A DNA stretch of 64,000 nucleotides from Enemella dayhoffiae. GTDB taxonomy: Bacteria; Actinomycetota; Actinomycetes; Propionibacteriales; Propionibacteriaceae. The notes below the pieces were generated by a model, which ran no database searches, had not been told where the DNA came from, and worked only from the letters and a program-made list of their open reading frames with translations. The first letter of the stretch is position 1, and each line of letters begins with the position of its first letter. A program made the translations under genes and the position numbers. Below, piece by piece: positions 45,090 through 53,783 of the stretch. The stretch spans positions 124,001 through 188,000 of the forward strand of contig NZ_NMVQ01000001.1 of NCBI RefSeq assembly GCF_002250625.1. Reading direction: 5' to 3'.

Positions 45090-46706
45090 TCAGCGGGTGA
45101 ACACCTCACGAAGCCGATCCCCCACCGGGCGGGCCGCCGCGATCAGCCCCTGAGCCGCGATGTGACCCGAACCGCCACCAAGCCCCGGACCCGGATGGGT
45201 GGCCGCGCCGATGTGCCACAGCCCCGGCACCTTCGTCCGGTGCCGCGAGGTGCGGGGGCCGGGCCGCCAGAGCAGGTTCTGGTCCAGCTCGGCGGACCCG
45301 CAGTAGGGGTCGCCGTTGGCGGCGTTCGGGTTCCACGCGGCCAGGTCCGTCGGCGCCAGCGCGACCACTCGGCGTACGCTCGCCCGCGTGCCGGGGGCGA
45401 ACTCCTCCACCAGGTCGAGCACCCGGTCGAGGTAACCGTCGACCAGCTCACCGGTCCACCCCTGCCGGGTGTCCAGCTTGCCGGCGGCGTCGCCGACAGG
45501 AGCGAACGGGACCTCCTGCAGCTGCAACCACAGCTGCCCCCGACCCTCGGGGACGCGGCTGGGGTCGAGCAGGAACTGCTGACCGACCACGACCGTCGGC
45601 CGCCGCGGCAGCAGGCCCGCACTCGCTTCGGCACAGGCGATTCCGGTGGACGCCGAACCCGTGCTCAGGTGCACCAGCGGTGCCCCGGCGAGCTCACTCG
45701 CCGACCACTGCAACGGCTTGTCCAGCGACACGTGGATCTGCATCGCGCCGCGACCGAACCGGTACGCCTTCGCCTCCGCCCGCTCGGCGGCGTGACCGGT
45801 GCCCGGAAGCAGTTTGTTCCACAGCACATCCGGGGTGACCGAGGCGAGCACCGCGCGGGTCGCGCGGAGGCTCTCCCCGCCGGCGCTGACCCCGATCACT
45901 CGATCACCCGTGACCAGCAGCCGGTCCACGGTGACCCCGGTGCGGATCTCGACCCCGCGCTCACGCAGCAGCCTTTCCATCGCAACCACGAAATTTCCGG
46001 CTCCGCCCTCGACCACCGGCAGCCCGGCCCCGTGCATGGTGGCCGCCAGCAACGGCATCATCAACCCACCGGAGGCGGAGTCGGGGTTGAGCCCGGCGTG
46101 CAGCAGCCACGGTGACCACAGCTGGTCCACCTCGGCACCGCGGAAGTGGTTGGCCGCCCAGTTTCGGCCCGACGTCGCGGTGTCGCGGCCCCACGCCTCC
46201 AACCGCGCCTGGCCTCCGCGGCGCAGCAGCTTGCCGACCGGACCGAGCGCGGCCGGCGAGCGCAGCTCGATTCCCAGCAGGGCGCCGATCGCGTCGATGT
46301 CACCGCCCAGCCGGTCCAGCGCGGCGAGGTACGCCTGCCCGTCGGCCGGATCGGCGAATCCCTGCACGGTCAGCGCTGGGTCCCGGTGCACCACCGCCAC
46401 CGACTCCGGTCCGAGCGAGCCGGTGAGCACCCCTTCGGTGTTGCGGTAGCGCAGTCCGTGCCTGGCCAGGTCGTCGCCGAGCTCGGCGAACGCCGCCCCG
46501 ATGTGGAACAGCGGGTGCCAGCTCGAGAACGTGTCGTGCACGAAGCCTGGCTCGGTCACCTCGTCGGAGGCGATGAACCCGCCGATCCGGTCGTGGTTGT
46601 CCACCAGGCAGACCCGCCAGCCGGCACCGGCCAGCTCGGCGGCAGCGACCATCCCGTTGATCCCGGCACCGACGACGATCGCGTCGAAACCGTTGCCAGC
46701 GGTCAT
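45090..46706 (-). CDS. FAD-dependent oxidoreductase, phytoene-desaturase-like
   Basis: A 538-residue flavoprotein of the CrtI/amine-oxidase-like group. The N-terminus DAIVVGAGINGMVAAAELAG is the FAD Rossmann motif, GGFIASDEVTEPGFVHD resembles the phytoene dehydrogenase signature, and the C-terminus GLWHIGAATHPGPGLGGGSG closes the FAD site. No other carotenoid genes are nearby, and such proteins act on many substrates, so carotenoid desaturation is not implied. Its ATG overlaps the FMO stop by four bases; it is the third gene of the SDR-FMO-oxidoreductase operon. Confidence 0.85.
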   Translation of the reverse strand: MTAGNGFDAIVVGAGINGMVAAAELAGAGWRVCLVDNHDRIGGFIASDEVTEPGFVHDTFSSWHPLFHIGAAFAELGDDLARHGLRYRNTEGVLTGSLGPESVAVVHRDPALTVQGFADPADGQAYLAALDRLGGDIDAIGALLGIELRSPAALGPVGKLLRRGGQARLEAWGRDTATSGRNWAANHFRGAEVDQLWSPWLLHAGLNPDSASGGLMMPLLAATMHGAGLPVVEGGAGNFVVAMERLLRERGVEIRTGVTVDRLLVTGDRVIGVSAGGESLRATRAVLASVTPDVLWNKLLPGTGHAAERAEAKAYRFGRGAMQIHVSLDKPLQWSASELAGAPLVHLSTGSASTGIACAEASAGLLPRRPTVVVGQQFLLDPSRVPEGRGQLWLQLQEVPFAPVGDAAGKLDTRQGWTGELVDGYLDRVLDLVEEFAPGTRASVRRVVALAPTDLAAWNPNAANGDPYCGSAELDQNLLWRPGPRTSRHRTKVPGLWHIGAATHPGPGLGGGSGHIAAQGLIAAARPVGDRLREVFTR

Positions 46707-48271
46707 TTCCGACCAGCCCCCGCCGTCTTCTCGGTGAGACCGTTGGGATCGCGGGTCACCCCCACGTCCTCACCGGTGCGCTGACGATAGCGGGCGATCA
46801 GCTTCTCGGGGATGTTGCGATAGTCGCTGGCCTCCGGCGGCTTCAGCCACTGCTCGCTCTTCTTGGCCGGGGACACGTCCAGGCCCACGTCGGAGAGGAT
46901 CTCGTCCACGCTGTGCATGGAGAACGGGATGATGTTGGTGCCGCGGGCGTGGTGCCCCTCGGTCCGCTCCGCCATCCAGCGCAGCCTTTCCGCGACCAGG
47001 CGGCGCCGGTCGGCGACGCTGGGCAGATTCAGCTCGCCCATCAGATAGGCGCCGATCCAGATCGCCGCGGCCTCGGCCGACAGGGGTGAGAAGAACGAGG
47101 AGTTGTAGCCGCAGAACGCCAGACCGCTCACCTCGTGCGGCAGGATCTGCCGGTACAGCTCGAAATTCCCGCGCTCGTCGGTGATCCGGTCCTGCAGTTC
47201 GGCCGACAGGAACGGCACCTCCTGGCGGAAGCCGGTGGCGCACACGATCACCTCGGCGTCGACCGTCTCCCCGGTGGACAGCACCGCGGCGGGATTCCCG
47301 TCGCGCACGGTCAGCTCCGTGATCTCGGCGTCCCGCACCACCCGCAGGTCACCCGTGGCCACCTTCTCATAGAACCCCTCGGTGACCAGGGAGACGGTCG
47401 AGCGGGCGATCCGCTCGAAGCTGCCGTCGGGGACCAGCCCGAGCTGGGGCAGCTTGAGCTGCTTGGTGACGACCGACTGGACGCTGCCGAGCATCGACTC
47501 GGTGACCGGCTTTCCCCTGCCGTGCATGAACTTCTCGACACCCTTGAGGTGCTGATACTCGAACAGCGCCTCCCCCATCCGGGTCAGCATCAGGTGCTTG
47601 AAGTTGAGCACGCCCATAATCATCCGCGGCATCTTCCACAGCAGCTGACGGGCCACCACGGTGGTGCTCGCCGCACCTTCGGACAGTGACACGGCCACGT
47701 CGCAGGCCGACTTGCCATAGCCGACGACGACCAGCTTGCGGTGGCGTACGTCGTCGAGGGAGTGCACCTCGCTCGGGGCGCAGACTCGACCGCCCGCGGC
47801 CTCGAATTCCGCGCGACCGTTCCAGTTCGGGATGAACGGCGTGCAGAAGATGCCGTTGGCGACCACCACGAAGTCGAACTCCTCGGTCTGCTCGGCGCCG
47901 TCCTCGCCGACCTGCCGGGTGGTCACCCGCCACCCCACACCCTCACCGGTGGGTTCCTGATCGGCATGCACCACCTCGGTGGACAGCCGCAGGAACGGTA
48001 CCAACCCGAACATGGTGGCGTACCCCTCGAGGTAGGCCTGAACCTGTTGCCCGCTGGGCCATTCCGGATAACTGGCGGGCATCTTCAGGTCGGACAGATA
48101 GTAGGTGTCCTTGTTGTTCTGCGTGCACAGGCCGGGATAGCGGCGGGTGCGGCTCCACACCCCGCCGACGTCGGGGCACTTCTCGAAGATGGTGACCTGG
48201 TGGCCGAAGTCGCGCAGGTGCTTGCCTGCGGCCAGGCCGGCGAACCCGGCCCCGATGATGGCGATCCTCAT
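46703..48271 (-). CDS. Flavin-containing monooxygenase
   Basis: A 522-residue NADPH/FAD monooxygenase. FAD motif IIGAGFAGLAAGKHLRDFG opens the protein, VVVGYGKSACDVAVSLSEG is the second dinucleotide fold, and VIVCATGFRQEVPF is the conserved ATG motif. The classic FxGxxxHxxxW fingerprint is not plain, so it could hydroxylate, sulfoxidise or do Baeyer-Villiger chemistry. The ATG at 48271 is ten bases after the SDR stop. With the SDR and the FAD oxidoreductase it forms a three-gene redox operon whose substrate is unknown. Confidence 0.87.
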   Translation of the reverse strand: MRIAIIGAGFAGLAAGKHLRDFGHQVTIFEKCPDVGGVWSRTRRYPGLCTQNNKDTYYLSDLKMPASYPEWPSGQQVQAYLEGYATMFGLVPFLRLSTEVVHADQEPTGEGVGWRVTTRQVGEDGAEQTEEFDFVVVANGIFCTPFIPNWNGRAEFEAAGGRVCAPSEVHSLDDVRHRKLVVVGYGKSACDVAVSLSEGAASTTVVARQLLWKMPRMIMGVLNFKHLMLTRMGEALFEYQHLKGVEKFMHGRGKPVTESMLGSVQSVVTKQLKLPQLGLVPDGSFERIARSTVSLVTEGFYEKVATGDLRVVRDAEITELTVRDGNPAAVLSTGETVDAEVIVCATGFRQEVPFLSAELQDRITDERGNFELYRQILPHEVSGLAFCGYNSSFFSPLSAEAAAIWIGAYLMGELNLPSVADRRRLVAERLRWMAERTEGHHARGTNIIPFSMHSVDEILSDVGLDVSPAKKSEQWLKPPEASDYRNIPEKLIARYRQRTGEDVGVTRDPNGLTEKTAGAGRK

Positions 48272-48281
48272 GACGGAGTCC

Positions 48282-49064
48282 TCACTCGCTCAGCTGTGGG
48301 ATGGCGGGCACGGCCTGTTCCGGACCCATCGCGGAATAGCCGCCGTCGGCGGCCCAGTCGGCGCCGGTGACCACCGACGCCGCATCGCTGACCAGGAAGG
48401 CGACCACCCGGCCGACCTCGATCGGGTCGCCGACCCGGCCGGTCAGGTGGAAGGGTGCTGCCACCCGGTCGGTCTTGGCGCGGTCGCCCTCGGACAGGGT
48501 GTCCATCACCTTCGACCAGGTCCAGCCCGGGCTGACCGAGTTGACCCGGATCCGGTCGCCGGCGAGGTCCATCGCCATCGACCGGGTGAGCTGGACCAGG
48601 GTCGCCTTGCTGGCGGGATAGACCCAACGTCCGGTCTGCGCGACCGACGACGAGATGGAGGTGAAGTTGACCACCGCACCGTGTCCGCTGGCGGCCAGCT
48701 TGGCCCGGGCGATCCGGGTCAGCTGCACCGCGGAGAACACGTTGACGTCGAAGGCGGTGATCCAGTCGTGCCGGCTGGTCTCGGCGCCCTCGTCGAGATA
48801 GCTGCAGGCCAGGTTGACCAGGCAGTCGATCCGCTCGACGCCGGCCACCAGTTCGGTGAGCGCCGCGTCGTCGGTGATGTCGGTCTGCGCGAAGCGGATC
48901 CCGAGTTCATCGACCAGTGGCTGGGCCCCTTCGGCGTCGATGTCGGCGACCACGACGTCCGCTCCCGCCTCGCACAGCGCACGCACCACTCCGTGTCCGA
49001 CCAGGGTCGCCCCGCCGGTCACGATGGCCGTACGCCCGGCCAACGGCTTTTCGCTCATTCCCAT
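48282..49064 (-). CDS. Short-chain dehydrogenase/reductase
   Basis: A 260-residue classical SDR. The cofactor motif is TGGATLVGHGVV, the active-site pair lies in WVYPASKATLVQL (YxxxK), and the RIRVNSVSPGWTW segment follows. Serines in FTSISSS complete the tetrad. DADI at the end of beta 2 hints at NAD. The start may be 49064 or the ATG six bases inside. It is the first gene of the SDR-FMO-oxidoreductase operon and divergent from the AraC regulator over a 160-base region with probable operator repeats. Confidence 0.88.
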   Translation of the reverse strand: MGMSEKPLAGRTAIVTGGATLVGHGVVRALCEAGADVVVADIDAEGAQPLVDELGIRFAQTDITDDAALTELVAGVERIDCLVNLACSYLDEGAETSRHDWITAFDVNVFSAVQLTRIARAKLAASGHGAVVNFTSISSSVAQTGRWVYPASKATLVQLTRSMAMDLAGDRIRVNSVSPGWTWSKVMDTLSEGDRAKTDRVAAPFHLTGRVGDPIEVGRVVAFLVSDAASVVTGADWAADGGYSAMGPEQAVPAIPQLSE

Positions 49065-49103
49065 GGCACCGGGACGCTAGGTCGACACCGACCCCGCGGC
49101 TAT

Positions 49104-49148
49104 CCGAATTGCGACAGCTCCCGTGAATGGATGTCGGAATTTTGTCGG
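49104..49148. promoter_or_regulatory. Candidate AraC-type operator repeats
   Basis: Two direct TGTCGG half-sites 11 bases apart (49132-49137, 49143-49148), plus an inverted half-site, GCGACA at 49111-49116, in CCGAATTGCGACA. Direct repeats with about one helical turn between them are typical of AraC-family binding. They lie between the divergent SDR and AraC genes. Confidence 0.5.
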
Positions 49149-49224
49149 TGGTCTCCACAACGACACACATGCCGCCTAGATTTATGACCCAGCCCACGCA
49201 ACGGAGCCGAGGCAAGGAGGGAAC

Positions 49225-50181
49225 ATGAGCACGACCACCCCGGTGCGCCGACGCCTGCACACCCGCGACGTGGATCGCGCCCGCACCGAGATCGGTCAGC
49301 TGTTCTGCCCGCACGAGCTGCGTCCGGGCAGGAGCGGTGTCGACGTCCGACTGGCCGCCCATCGCAGCGGTCCGGTCGGCGTGGTCGGCCTCGACTACGG
49401 CCACCTGGTGCGGATCACCCCCGGCGCCCTGGAGACGTTCTATCTGGTGATGGTGCCGCTGGGCGGGAGGGCACGGATCGATCACGGGAACGACCGGATC
49501 GTGTCGGATCCGAGTGTGGCCGCGGTGCTGTCGCCGGTGGAACAGGTCGACATGCTGTGGGGCGAACGAAACCCGCAATTGCTGTGCTGGTTGGAACGTT
49601 CGGCGATTGAGCGGGAGGTGGCGCTGCTCACCGACGGATCGGTGAGCGGCCCGGTGCGGTTCCAGACCGAGTTGCGGATCAACCAGCCCGGCGTACGCCC
49701 GTGGCTCGCCCAGGTGCGCCGGCTGTGGCAGGAGCTCTCCCGTGACCAGGCGCAGGTGCGGCACTGGGAGCGCAGCGTGCTGACGAGCCTGCTGACGACC
49801 CAACCGCACAATCATTCGGTGGCGATCAGTCACGCGGGTGGTGATGCGGCGACGGTGCGCCGGGCCACGGCGTGGATGGAGGCGCGGATCGGGCAGGCGA
49901 TCAGCATGCCTCAGGTCGCGGCAAGCGTCGGAGTCGGCGTACGCCAACTGCAGAAGGCTTTCCGAGCGGAGCTTGACGACTCCCCCGCTGCCTGGCTGAA
50001 ACAGCGCCGGATGATATTGGCCCGGGAGCGGTTGCAGGCCGCGCTGCCCGGCAGTACCACCGTCACTTCGATCGCGAGCGGGCTGTCAATCAACCACCTG
50101 GGGCGGTTCTCCACCGAGTATCGCGAAGCGTTCGGCGAGTCCCCCTCCGACACCTTGAACCGACTGCCGGCGATCGCCTGA
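49225..50181 (+). CDS. AraC-family transcription regulator
   Basis: A 318-residue regulator. Residues ~15-190 form an AraC-binding-like effector domain (FYLVMVPLGGRARIDHG), and residues ~215-318 hold the two helix-turn-helices (SMPQVAASVGVGVRQLQKAF, then TSIASGLSINHLGRFSTEYR). The ATG at 49225 follows AAGGAGGGAAC. It is divergent from the SDR-FMO-oxidoreductase operon and 61 bases ahead of a cyclase-family gene, so it probably activates both in response to the substrate. Confidence 0.9.
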   Translation: MSTTTPVRRRLHTRDVDRARTEIGQLFCPHELRPGRSGVDVRLAAHRSGPVGVVGLDYGHLVRITPGALETFYLVMVPLGGRARIDHGNDRIVSDPSVAAVLSPVEQVDMLWGERNPQLLCWLERSAIEREVALLTDGSVSGPVRFQTELRINQPGVRPWLAQVRRLWQELSRDQAQVRHWERSVLTSLLTTQPHNHSVAISHAGGDAATVRRATAWMEARIGQAISMPQVAASVGVGVRQLQKAFRAELDDSPAAWLKQRRMILARERLQAALPGSTTVTSIASGLSINHLGRFSTEYREAFGESPSDTLNRLPAIA

Positions 50182-50242
50182 GGCGTACGCCGTTTGTCAC
50201 CCGCGCGCACAGTCGCGCTCGACCGAAAACCGAAGGAGAACC

Positions 50243-51016
50243 ATGAGCATCCTGTCCCAGCTGTCCGAGGCGATCAGCACCGGCACCATCGAGGTCATCG
50301 ACCTGACCTCGCCGCTGTCCTCGGAGACGCCGATCCTGCAGCTGCCGCCGGAGTTCGGCCAGACGTGGCCGTTTCAGTTGGAGCTGATCAGCGACTGCGA
50401 CGACGCCGGGCCGGGCTGGTACTGGAACAACTTCCGCACCGGTGAGCACACCGGCACCCACTTCGACGCGCCGAACCACTGGGTGACCGGTCGGGACAAG
50501 GAGGACATCGCCTCGGTGGCGCCCAACAAGCTGCTCCGCCCGGCCGCGGTGATCGACGTGACCGGTGAGGTGGAGTCCGATGTCGACTTCATGCTGACCG
50601 TCGACCACGTGAAGGCGTGGGAGGCCGAGCACGGTCCGCTGCCCGACGGCGGTTGGCTGATCGTGCGGACCGGGTGGGCGCCGCGCACCTATGACCAGGA
50701 CGAGGCGCTCGGCAACAGCGAGACCGGGCCGCACTCACCGGGGATGACCGCCGAGTGCGCGAAGTGGTTGGCCGAGGAGACCCCGATCCAGGGCGTCGGC
50801 GTGGAGACCGTCGGCACCGACGGCGGGATCGCGCACTCGTTCGACCCGGCGTTCCCGTGCCACGCGTTCATGCTCGGGGCGGGGAAATATGGGATCACCC
50901 AGCTGAAGAACGTGGACAAGCTGCCGCCGACCGGGGCGATGATCGTCGCCACCCCGCTGCCGATCGTGAACGGCTCCGGCTCACCAGCCCGGGTGCTGGC
51001 GCTGGTCGAGCGCTGA
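50243..51016 (+). CDS. Cyclase-family metal hydrolase (kynurenine formamidase / isatin hydrolase-like)
   Basis: A 257-residue metal-dependent hydrolase. The diagnostic metal-binding motif is GEHTGTHFDAPNHW (HxGTHxDxPxH), shared by KynB kynurenine formamidase, isatin hydrolase and polyketide-type cyclases; a C-terminal IVATPLPIVNGSGSPARVLA is also typical. In a region with IorAB and an anthranilate-type CoA ligase, cleavage of isatin to isatinate or of N-formylkynurenine would both fit, and both routes lead to anthranilate. It directly follows the AraC gene, ATG after AAGGAGAACC. Confidence 0.87.
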   Translation: MSILSQLSEAISTGTIEVIDLTSPLSSETPILQLPPEFGQTWPFQLELISDCDDAGPGWYWNNFRTGEHTGTHFDAPNHWVTGRDKEDIASVAPNKLLRPAAVIDVTGEVESDVDFMLTVDHVKAWEAEHGPLPDGGWLIVRTGWAPRTYDQDEALGNSETGPHSPGMTAECAKWLAEETPIQGVGVETVGTDGGIAHSFDPAFPCHAFMLGAGKYGITQLKNVDKLPPTGAMIVATPLPIVNGSGSPARVLALVER

Positions 51017-51214
51017 TCAGGCGTACGGCACTGACGGGTTGCTCCATCAGCTGATCAAGGATCGCGCGCTGGGCAATCAGGATTCCCACGCCGAGCAGGC
51101 ACCATATTGCTTGGTCCCACCCAATCACCCGAACGGTCCAGTCCGGCGGAGCTGGGGCAGGCGACGCGGGCGTCCACTGTTGAAAGCCGGCGCCCGCCCC
51201 GCCAGTCTGGGGCC

Positions 51215-52630
51215 ATGGCAGCGCGCGAAATGGGCAGACGACTCTTCGGTCGGCTGACCCGACCGTTGCGTCAGGCCGTCACCCCGCCGCCGATCGCGCC
51301 GCCGCCGGAGGATGATTCGACCGACGAGGAGACTCGTGAGGCGCTGAAGGTCCTCGGCGTCGCCATGGAGGTCGCCGAGCTGCTGCTCTCCTCCGGCGCT
51401 TCGGCCAACGACGTCACCTCGACCGCGCTGCGGATCGCCCGGGCGTACGGGTTGCGCGGGGTGCACGCCGACGTGACCTACACCTCGATCAACCTGTCCT
51501 GGCAGCGCCGCGACCGCGAACCGGTGTCCACGCTGCGCGTGGTGCGCTCCCGGACGACCGACTTCACACTGCTGCAGCGGGTCTACCAGCTGACCGAGCA
51601 GATCGAGTCCGGTGAGCTGACGGTGCTCGAGGCGCGTGGACGGTTCCGGCGGCTCAGCTATGCCGCACCGCCGTATCGGCGGTGGGTGATCGTCGTCGCC
51701 AACGGTGGGGTGGCGATCGGACTGGGGCTGCTCTGGCAGGCCACACCCATCGTGTTCGCGGTCACCTTCCTCGCCACCTGCCTGATCGACATCGCCCTGC
51801 GCTTCCTGGCCCGCCGGGGCGTACCCACGTTCTTCCAGCAGGCTGTCGGCGCCGCGATCCCGACCAGTGCGACGCTGGCGATGCAGTGGGCGCAGAGCAA
51901 GGACATCCGGTTGTTCGACGAGATCCAGCCGACCCTGACGGTGTCGGCCGGCATCGTGCTGCTGCTGGCTGGCATGTCGGTGGTCGGCGCCGCCCAGGAC
52001 AGTATCGACGGGTTCTATGTGACCGCCTCGGCGCGCGCGTTCGAGGTGGTCGTGCTCACTCTCGGCATCGTCACCGGGATCCTGGTGGTGCTGCGGGTCG
52101 GCACCTGGCTGGGGGTCTCGGTGCTGTTGGTGCCGGCCACCCCCACCCTCGGTCCACCGGCGGTACAGCTGCTCGGGGCGCTGGTGATCGCCGGTTCCTT
52201 CGCGGTGGCCTGTCACGCGGCCCCGCGGACGGTGATCCTCGCCGCGCTGATGGGGTTGTTCGGCTGGGTCGTGCAGTTGTTCGCGGCCCGCTTCGGGTTC
52301 GGGGTGATCGGCGCGAGCGCACTCGGCGCGACGGTGTCGGCGATCCTTGCCTGCGTCCTCGGTCCGCGGCTCAAGGTGCCGGTGCTGGCGTTGATCACCT
52401 CCGCGATCGTGCCGCTGATGCCCGGCGGGATGGTGTTCCGCGGGGTGTTGCTGATGGCCGGCACCTCCGGCGGCACCCCCGCCGCGGTCGACGTGGTGGC
52501 CGGGATGGTCACGCTGATGACGGCCGCCGGCGTGGGCATGGCGCTCGCGGCGGGCTCCAGCCTCGGCACCTACGTCACCCGGCCGATCACCCGAACCCGC
52601 TGGCGCCAGGGACGGCGGACCCGCCGGTGA
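51215..52630 (+). CDS. Threonine/serine exporter family protein (ThrE-like)
   Basis: A 471-residue membrane protein related to ThrE of Corynebacterium. A cytoplasmic N-terminal domain (residues ~45-175; LGVAMEVAELLLSSGASAND, HADVTYTSINLS) is followed by about ten membrane helices in two blocks (ThrE and ThrE_2 halves fused). The C-terminus is basic. The ATG at 51215 is used; a second at 51230 is possible, and neither has a strong ribosome site. It would export amino acids with the proton gradient. The ~200 bases before it, after the cyclase gene, contain nothing I can support. Confidence 0.86.
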   Translation: MAAREMGRRLFGRLTRPLRQAVTPPPIAPPPEDDSTDEETREALKVLGVAMEVAELLLSSGASANDVTSTALRIARAYGLRGVHADVTYTSINLSWQRRDREPVSTLRVVRSRTTDFTLLQRVYQLTEQIESGELTVLEARGRFRRLSYAAPPYRRWVIVVANGGVAIGLGLLWQATPIVFAVTFLATCLIDIALRFLARRGVPTFFQQAVGAAIPTSATLAMQWAQSKDIRLFDEIQPTLTVSAGIVLLLAGMSVVGAAQDSIDGFYVTASARAFEVVVLTLGIVTGILVVLRVGTWLGVSVLLVPATPTLGPPAVQLLGALVIAGSFAVACHAAPRTVILAALMGLFGWVVQLFAARFGFGVIGASALGATVSAILACVLGPRLKVPVLALITSAIVPLMPGGMVFRGVLLMAGTSGGTPAAVDVVAGMVTLMTAAGVGMALAAGSSLGTYVTRPITRTRWRQGRRTRR

Positions 52631-52679
52631 ACGAGCGCAACGCGGCCAGGCAACCGACCGGTGTGGCAGGATCGCGGCC

Positions 52680-53669
52680 GTGACGATCACCGCTGCAGCA
52701 GACGGATCCGCTCTGGGCAACCCCGGCCCTGCGGGCTGGGCCTGGTATGTCGACGACTCCTGCTGGGCCGCCGGCGGCTGGCCCCACGGCACCAACAACA
52801 TGGGCGAACTGATGGCCGTGCTCGACCTGCTGCAGCAGACCGCGCACGTCGACGACGACCTGTTGGTGCTGTGCGACAGCCAGTATGCGATCAACGTGAT
52901 CTCCAAGTGGACGCCCGGTTGGAAACGCAAGAACTGGCGCAAGGCCGACGGCAAGCCGGTGCAGAACGTCGAGCTGGTCAAGGCGCTCGACGCGGCGATG
53001 CAGGGCCGACGGGTGCGTTTCGAATGGGTCAAGGGGCACGCCGGGCACGAGCTGAACGAGGCCGCCGACCAGCGCGCCCGGGCCGTGGCGGTGGCGTACC
53101 AGCAGGGCACCCGACCCGATCCAGGGCCCGGCTTTCCCGATGGCGGGCGCGACCATCCGGACGTACGCCCCAACCAGACCGAGCCGGTACCGGCGCTCTT
53201 CGAGGTGGACTCGCTGACCGATGAGCTGGCCGACTCGCCGGAGGACTATGCGCTGCCCGGTGACGAGCGGGCCGATCCCGATCCGGACGACCTGTTCGCC
53301 GCCGACGAGGTGCCCGGATTGGACTTGGCCGTGGCTGCCGGTGAACGGGTGGTCGAGCTGGAACGGGCGTTGCTGAGCGAGGCGGTGCGCTCGGACCCGA
53401 GCCAGGTCGCGGCGCTGCTGCACCCCGATTTCTGCGAGATCGGAGCCTCCGGTCGGCTGTGGACGCGCGCGGAGATCCTCAGTCGAATCGGTCCGCTGGA
53501 TCCGGCTGTTGAGTTGGAGGTGCTGGAGGTGCAGGCACTCGGCTCGGATGAGTTGTTGCTGCTGTGGCGCAGCACCTCGGGAGAACGCGCAGCCCTGCGC
53601 AGCTCCCTGTGGGTACGCGGGGAGTCCGACTGGGTGCAGCGGTTCCATCAGGGTACGCCGGAGGCCTGA
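52680..53669 (+). CDS. rnhA: Ribonuclease HI fused to a DUF4440/NTF2-like domain
   Basis: A 329-residue fusion. Residues 1-140 are a complete RNase HI domain that degrades RNA in RNA:DNA hybrids, with carboxylates D8 (AADGSALGNPG), E43 (NNMGELMAV), D66 (LCDSQYAI) and a late aspartate in ELNEAADQRARA. After an acidic linker (residues ~145-215), residues ~220-329 resemble DUF4440 of the NTF2-like fold (LERALLSEAVRSDPSQVAAL, LHPDFCEIGASGRLWTRAEI). The GTG at 52680 sits at the family N-terminus. The second domain's role is unknown; a ligand-binding or nuclease-regulatory function is a guess. Confidence 0.9.
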   Translation: MTITAAADGSALGNPGPAGWAWYVDDSCWAAGGWPHGTNNMGELMAVLDLLQQTAHVDDDLLVLCDSQYAINVISKWTPGWKRKNWRKADGKPVQNVELVKALDAAMQGRRVRFEWVKGHAGHELNEAADQRARAVAVAYQQGTRPDPGPGFPDGGRDHPDVRPNQTEPVPALFEVDSLTDELADSPEDYALPGDERADPDPDDLFAADEVPGLDLAVAAGERVVELERALLSEAVRSDPSQVAALLHPDFCEIGASGRLWTRAEILSRIGPLDPAVELEVLEVQALGSDELLLLWRSTSGERAALRSSLWVRGESDWVQRFHQGTPEA

Positions 53670-53749
53670 GCCCGGTTTCGCCCCGAAGCAACCCACTGTT
53701 CGTACGCCGTTCACAAAACCCGCTTGCCCCAGGGATTACTCCGTGCCTA

Positions 53750-53767
53750 ATATTCCACATGGAATAT
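53750..53767. promoter_or_regulatory. Palindromic operator upstream of the PadR-family gene
   Basis: ATATTCC-ACAT-GGAATAT, perfect 7-bp arms, 17 bases before the GTG of the padR-like gene and overlapping its promoter region. AT-rich in a GC-rich context. PadR repressors typically bind such repeats in their own promoter. Confidence 0.75.
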
Positions 53768-53783
53768 CCGTTCTGGAGGTATT

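Noticed and set aside
45090-46706. Carotenoid biosynthesis role for the phytoene-desaturase-like protein
   Set aside because: No crtB, crtE or other carotenoid genes nearby; it is co-translated with an FMO and an SDR.
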